Of a DNA stretch of 8,707 nt, positions 7,299-8,707 are shown in pieces. The translations under genes and the position numbers were made by a program. Numbering within the stretch: position 1 is the first letter of the stretch; each line of letters opens with the position of its first letter. The DNA is from a bacterium (lineage in GTDB: Bacteria > Thermosulfidibacterota > Thermosulfidibacteria > Thermosulfidibacterales > Thermosulfidibacteraceae): contig JALVZS010000127.1 in the NCBI GenBank assembly GCA_027022065.1, positions 1-8,707 of the forward strand, given 5' to 3'. The notes under the pieces were generated by a model, which worked only from the letters and a program-made list of their open reading frames with translations, was not told the origin of the DNA and ran no database searches.

Positions 7299-8707
7299 TG
7301 CCTCCCCCCTGCTTCTTGCCTACCAGAGGCTTTATGTTCTCACAATCGGGATAGCCACTACAGGCCAAAAACTTACCGTACCTGCTCTTCTTTATAACCA
7401 TGGGCCTTCCGCACTTCTCACACCTTATAGGGCTGTACTCTTCAAGATTTAACAGCTTACCATCGGCCTCCTCAAGCTCTTTAGAAAAAAGCTCATAAAA
7501 CTCCCTAATGCTTTCCTTCCATCCCTTTTCACCAGCGGCTATCTTATCAAGGTCCTCCTCCATATTTGCCGTAAAAGAAACATCCATAAGTTTAGGAAAG
7601 TTTCTTGAAAGGACCTCCGACACAATCATCCCCAGAGGTGTTGGTACCAAGGCCTTCTTATCCCTAACCACATATCCCCTTTCTATGATAGTTGAAACTA
7701 TGGTAGCGTAAGTGCTCGGCCTCCCAACACCCTCCTCTTCAAGCTTCTTAATGAGGGTGGCCTCCGTGTAGCGGGATGGAGGAGAGGTGAAGTGCTGGCT
7801 CTTAACAAGCTCCACTAGGGTAAGCATTTGTCCCTCAGAAACCTCAGGAAGTACTCTATCCTCAACCTCTTCAGCATACACCTTTAGAAAGCCGTCAAAC
7901 ACCAGCACCGAGCCTGTGGCTCTAAAGAGGGCACTTCCTGCCTCTATATCGTATGATGTGGCATCAAAAACGGCAGGAACCATCTGGCTTGCCACAAACC
8001 TTCTCCATATAAGATCATAGAGCTTCCAGTGGTCCTCTGGGATGAGGTCCTTAAGGGCATCCGGCGTTCTCTCAACATTGGTTGGTCTTATGGCCTCATG
8101 GGCATCCTGTACATTTCCCTTGGACTGATAGACATTAGGCCTATCTGGGAGATACCTTTCTCCAAAACCCGCAAAGATAAACTCCCTTACCGCCCGCAGA
8201 GCCTCCTCACTCACCCTTACCGAGTCTGTCCTCATATAGGTAATGAGGCCCACAGGCCCCTCACCTGGTATCTCTATGCCCTCGTAAAGCTGCTGAGCCA
8301 GCATCATGGTCTTCTTTGCAGAAAAGCCCAGCCTCTTAAAGGCCTCCTGCTGCAGGGTGCTGGTTATAAAGGGGGGCTTTGGATTCCTCTTCCTCTTCTT
8401 TTTCTCAATCCTAGCAAACCGAAAAACCACTCCCTCAAGTTCCTCATAAATCTTTTCTGCCTCTTCTTTGGAGAGCTTCTCTATCTTTTCGCCTTTATAA
8501 GAGTGAAGATGTGCCTCAAAGGTGCCAGCATCTGCCGCAAGCACCGCAGAAATTTTCCAGTACTCCTCAGGAACAAATGAAGCTATTTCCTTTTCCCTTT
8601 CGCATATTAGCTTTAGCGCAACAGACTGAACCCTTCCCGCAGAAAGGCCCTTATCAATCCTCCTCCAGAGAAGCGGACTCAGAGAGTATCCCACAATCCT
8701 GTCAAGG
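7255..8707 (-). CDS. topA: DNA topoisomerase I (type IA), C-terminal 483 residues, 5' end outside window
   Basis: TopA relaxes negatively supercoiled DNA by cutting one strand through a 5'-phosphotyrosine link. The open frame runs through the window edge: codons before the in-frame GTG at 8694 read LDRI, as in the family block LDRIVGY...SPLLW. The GTG is therefore not the start, and roughly the N-terminal Toprim portion is missing. Visible in order: GLSAGRVQSVALKLICERE; PFITSTLQQEAFKRLGFSAKK; the active-site motif GLITYMRTDS with the catalytic Tyr codon at 8238-8236; QDAHEAIRPT; SPPSRYTEATLIKKLEEEG followed by VGRPSTYATI; and one zinc ribbon (C-x2-C-x16-C-x5-C, bases 7422-7342). E. coli TopA has a longer C-terminus with more such units. 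The protein ends in about 28 mainly Lys/Arg/Gly residues that may aid DNA binding. Those last codons overlap the fapA start by 44 bases. Confidence 0.97.
   Translation of the reverse strand, partial: LDRIVGYSLSPLLWRRIDKGLSAGRVQSVALKLICEREKEIASFVPEEYWKISAVLAADAGTFEAHLHSYKGEKIEKLSKEEAEKIYEELEGVVFRFARIEKKKRKRNPKPPFITSTLQQEAFKRLGFSAKKTMMLAQQLYEGIEIPGEGPVGLITYMRTDSVRVSEEALRAVREFIFAGFGERYLPDRPNVYQSKGNVQDAHEAIRPTNVERTPDALKDLIPEDHWKLYDLIWRRFVASQMVPAVFDATSYDIEAGSALFRATGSVLVFDGFLKVYAEEVEDRVLPEVSEGQMLTLVELVKSQHFTSPPSRYTEATLIKKLEEEGVGRPSTYATIVSTIIERGYVVRDKKALVPTPLGMIVSEVLSRNFPKLMDVSFTANMEEDLDKIAAGEKGWKESIREFYELFSKELEEADGKLLNLEEYSPIRCEKCGRPMVIKKSRYGKFLACSGYPDCENIKPLVGKKQGGGSGRKGSNKRHKKNT
7301..7309 (-). 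promoter_or_regulatory. Ribosome binding site for fapA inside topA
   Basis: On the minus strand these bases read GGGGGGAGG, ending two bases before the fapA GTG start. The GGAGG core is closer to the start than usual, but the preceding G run could pair at normal spacing. The same bases encode the Gly-rich tail of TopA (QGGGSG), so the signal lies in coding sequence. It is the only purine-rich site near the only available fapA start, and that supports the choice of start. Confidence 0.6.

Noticed and set aside
8029-8580. A 183-codon open frame on the plus strand.
   Set aside because: It lies opposite the conserved catalytic part of topA, including the YMRTDS site. No recognisable domain; shadow frame.
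8692-8694. A GTG that could be read as the topA start.
   Set aside because: Upstream in-frame codons continue the conserved LDRIVGY block and TopA needs an N-terminal Toprim domain, so the gene extends beyond the window.
1-8707. Possible new defence or mobile system.
   Set aside because: All seven genes have good family assignments to housekeeping or metabolic roles. I see no transposase, integrase, repeats, tRNA boundary, compositional break or toxin-antitoxin-like pair.

Overview
All 8.7 kb are coding. The window holds seven protein genes on the minus strand, lying head to tail with no intergenic gap longer than 2 bases. Read in the direction of transcription (from the high-coordinate end) they are: topA (DNA topoisomerase I, 5' end outside the window), a FapA/DUF342 protein, recN (SMC-like DNA repair ATPase), a small two-cluster ferredoxin, a VorB-type 2-oxoacid:ferredoxin oxidoreductase alpha subunit, glyS (glycyl-tRNA synthetase beta chain), and cobU (cobinamide kinase/guanylyltransferase, 3' end outside the window). 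I see no RNA gene, mobile element, CRISPR array, intergenic promoter or terminator.

The organism is probably an anaerobic, perhaps thermophilic, deep-branching bacterium of the Aquificota, Thermodesulfobacteria or Thermosulfidibacter kind. This rests on ferredoxin-linked 2-oxoacid metabolism, near-exclusive use of AGA/AGG for arginine, frequent ATA for isoleucine, many charged Lys/Glu residues, a two-subunit (alpha/beta) glycyl-tRNA synthetase and extreme gene packing. It is an inference from style; no marker here fixes the phylum.

Regions: 8707-7255 topA; 7298-5319 fapA (44-base overlap with topA); 5335-3734 recN (17-base overlap); 3747-3550 ferredoxin (14-base overlap); 3553-2507 vorB (ATGA overlap); 2504-432 glyS (2-base gap, with its ribosome binding site inside the end of vorB); 432-1 cobU (TGATG overlap). 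The overlaps suggest one long transcript with translational coupling. Its promoter would lie upstream of topA, beyond the window, or inside coding sequence.

The genes do not form one pathway. They cover DNA topology and repair (topA, recN), 2-oxoacid oxidation (ferredoxin and vorB), translation (glyS), cobalamin salvage or synthesis (cobU) and a surface/flagellum-associated or scaffold-like protein (fapA). This is a mixed housekeeping operon rather than a dedicated system, and I do not find convincing evidence of a new defence or mobile system. The points most worth a second look are the oxidoreductase alpha and ferredoxin genes without their beta and gamma partners, glyS without glyQ, a DUF342 protein with no flagellar neighbours coupled to topA and recN, and a RecN whose usual HGQH-type motif is altered.
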